Origin: an uncultured Roseibium sp.
Lineage (GTDB): Bacteria; Pseudomonadota; Alphaproteobacteria; Rhizobiales; Stappiaceae
Assembly: GCF_947496995.1 (NCBI RefSeq)
Contig: NZ_CANMFD010000003.1
Span: 62,001 to 126,000 of the forward strand
Direction: 5' to 3'
DNA length: 64,000 nt
Part shown: one piece after another, positions 62,746 through 64,000 of the stretch
Layout of the letters: every line of letters starts with the position of its first letter
Position numbering within the stretch: the stretch's first letter is position 1
Notes under the pieces: model-generated
Databases searched by the model: none
Seen by the model: the letters and a program-made list of their open reading frames with translations, nothing else
Told to the model about the DNA's origin: nothing
Program-made: the position numbers and the translations under genes

Positions 62746-63645
62746 ATGGGCGCACACAAACGGATCCTGTTCACCGGCGGCACCGGCAAGGCCGGCAAGC
62801 ACGTCGTTCCCTATCTGCTGGACCGCGGCCACCGGGTGGTCAATGTCGACCTGAAACCGCTCGACCATCCCGGTGTCGACAATCTCACCGCCGACATCAC
62901 CCAGTCGGGCGAGATGTTCAACGTCATGACGAGCTACGCCAATTTCGACGAGCTGGAGCCCGGCAACGGCGTTCCGTCCTTCGATGCCGTCGTGCATTTC
63001 GCCGCCATTCCGCGCATCCTGATCCATCCGGACAACAAGACCTTCGCGGTCAATGCCGTCGGCACCTACAACGTCATCGAAGCGGCGGTGAAGCTTGGAA
63101 TCCGCAAGATCATCATCGCCTCGTCGGAGACCACTTACGGCGTCTGTTTCGCGGACGGCGTGGCAGATCCCAAGGTTCTACCGGTGGAAGAGGATTACGA
63201 TGTCGACCCCATGGACAGCTACGGACTCTCCAAGGTCGTCAACGAACAGACCGCACGCGCCTTCCAGCGGCGCTCCGGCTTCGACATCTACGCCCTCAGG
63301 ATCGGCAACGTCATCGAGCCGCACGAATACGACCGCTTCCCGGACTTTTTCAGGAACCCGGCGCAGCGGCGGCGCAACATCTTCTGTTACATCGACGCTC
63401 GCGATCTCGGTCAGATCGTCGATCTGTGCCTGGAAAAGGACGGCCTCGGCTATCAGGTCTTCAATGCCGGCAACGACACCAATTCGGTTGATATTCCCAA
63501 CACGGAAATCCTGAAACGCTTCTTTCCGAATGTCCCGCTCGGTCGGGAGCTCGGCGAGCACGAAGCACTGTTTTCCAACCGCAAGATCCGCGAAGTGCTG
63601 GGTTTCCGGGAAAAGCATGACTGGCGTAAATACGTGAAGACCTGA
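62746..63645 (+). CDS. NAD-dependent epimerase/dehydratase family protein
   Basis: A 299-residue extended SDR. The cofactor loop is LFTGGTGKAGKHVV; then come VVHFAAIPRI, SSETTYGV and the catalytic YGLSK (Tyr-x-x-x-Lys), and later the C-terminal CYIDARDLGQIVDLC strand. It is likely to act on a sugar or sugar nucleotide, but the substrate cannot be told. GGAGGG lies eight bases before the ATG. The MaoC-type gene starts 52 bases after it. Confidence 0.85.
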   Translation: MGAHKRILFTGGTGKAGKHVVPYLLDRGHRVVNVDLKPLDHPGVDNLTADITQSGEMFNVMTSYANFDELEPGNGVPSFDAVVHFAAIPRILIHPDNKTFAVNAVGTYNVIEAAVKLGIRKIIIASSETTYGVCFADGVADPKVLPVEEDYDVDPMDSYGLSKVVNEQTARAFQRRSGFDIYALRIGNVIEPHEYDRFPDFFRNPAQRRRNIFCYIDARDLGQIVDLCLEKDGLGYQVFNAGNDTNSVDIPNTEILKRFFPNVPLGRELGEHEALFSNRKIREVLGFREKHDWRKYVKT

Positions 63646-63697
63646 AGCCAGTGCCCTATCGCCGCCTGAACGTTGAATTTCACGAGCCCGAACACCG

Positions 63698-64000
63698 ATG
63701 AGCGACCTAATTCATTTTGAAGATTTCGAACCGGGGCAGGAGTTTGACCTCGGCTCGGTGACCGTGAGCCGGGAAGAGATCATCGAGTTCGCGAGTGAAT
63801 TCGATCCGCAGCCCTTTCACGTGGACGAGGAAGCCGGCAAGGCCTCCCTGCTGGGCGGACTGGCGGCTTCCGGCTGGCATACCGGCAGCCTGGTCATGGG
63901 CCTCTTGGCCAGAGGACTGCTCAACAAGAGTACGTGCCAGGGGTCTCCCGGCATCAGCAGCCTCAAGTGGATGCGCCCGGTTTTCCCCGGCGACACGCTC
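63698..64000 (+). CDS. MaoC-like hydratase, N-terminal part
   Basis: The gene runs past the right edge; 101 residues are visible. It begins MSDLIHFEDFEPGQEFDLGS and goes on with ITF-type strand and the hot-dog helix start (SREEIIEFASEFDPQPFHVD), which holds the catalytic Asp and His of (R)-specific enoyl-CoA hydratases. A later SGWHTGSLVMGLLARG and WMRPVFPGDTL fit the family. Its substrate is not known. It is probably in an operon with the epimerase. Confidence 0.85.
   Translation, partial: MSDLIHFEDFEPGQEFDLGSVTVSREEIIEFASEFDPQPFHVDEEAGKASLLGGLAASGWHTGSLVMGLLARGLLNKSTCQGSPGISSLKWMRPVFPGDTL

Noticed and set aside
1-64000. tRNA genes, rRNA, CRISPR arrays, insertion sequences, prophage or defence genes
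   Set aside because: No T-arm-like motifs with paired stems, no spaced identical repeats and no transposase, integrase, phage or restriction motifs were seen.

Overview
The window is high-GC, densely coded DNA from the chromosome of an alphaproteobacterium. It is probably a marine member of the Hyphomicrobiales, and Stappiaceae (Roseibium/Labrenzia-like) is my best guess; this is inferred from gene content, not tested. Supporting signs are a PetP/PetR-like MarR plus response-regulator pair next to ilvE, the neighbourhood uvrC - pgsA - moaD - moaE, DUF1402 and DUF1176 envelope proteins, a HlyU-family protein, TRAP and NMT1-type ABC uptake systems, and a sequence matching the alphaproteobacterial EcfG (general stress) promoter. 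I see no rRNA, tRNA, CRISPR array, prophage, insertion sequence or plasmid gene.

Layout. 1-9.3 kb: the tail of a chalcone-isomerase-like gene with an MFS carrier, several envelope or secreted proteins, a Gly-rich cold-shock-domain protein, a GNAT/rlmJ pair and a secreted RNase T2. 9.3-17.2 kb: a GST, then a sugar-acid catabolic locus: a GntR regulator, a XylD-like dehydratase and an SDR on the minus strand, divergent from a three-gene TRAP transporter. A perfect palindrome, TTGGTATACCAA, lies between the two halves. 17.2-22.8 kb: an RND pump with its adaptor, and an outer-membrane beta-barrel protein. 23-33.4 kb: mostly core genes (CaCA antiporter, uvrC, tdk, hisC, mscL, pgsA, moaDE) and a Bcr/CflA-type drug exporter. 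33.4-33.75 kb: a nested palindromic intergenic repeat. 33.7-46.4 kb: ilvE, a MarR/two-component system, csaA, a TetR gene, a stress-type DUF892 protein, proC, ubiK, and an lgt - midA - pgeF - M24 run. 46.6-53.7 kb: prs, a chemoreceptor with a secreted Cache protein, rplY, pth and ychF. 53.8-64 kb: an MFS carrier, a remnant of a pyrrolidone-carboxylate peptidase gene, a four-gene NMT1-type ABC importer with its GntR regulator and a divergent fumarylacetoacetate-hydrolase-family gene, an SLC13 permease, a palindromic repeat, an epimerase and the start of a MaoC-type hydratase.

How it fits together. Two catabolic modules share one plan: a FadR-type GntR regulator, a binding-protein-dependent importer and one or more small-molecule enzymes. 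One looks aimed at sugar acids (TRAP, dehydratase, SDR). The other is probably aimed at a small organic or aromatic acid (ABC, FAH-fold hydrolase). The core genes lie between them in an order that looks conserved. I found no clear new defence or mobile system. The least ordinary items are the TRAP transporter with extra helices in both membrane subunits, the seven-codon leader ORF that duplicates the dctP ribosome-binding site, the Gly-rich cold-shock protein, the soluble Cache/MCP pair, the M24 protein without metal ligands, and the 250-bp nested palindrome.
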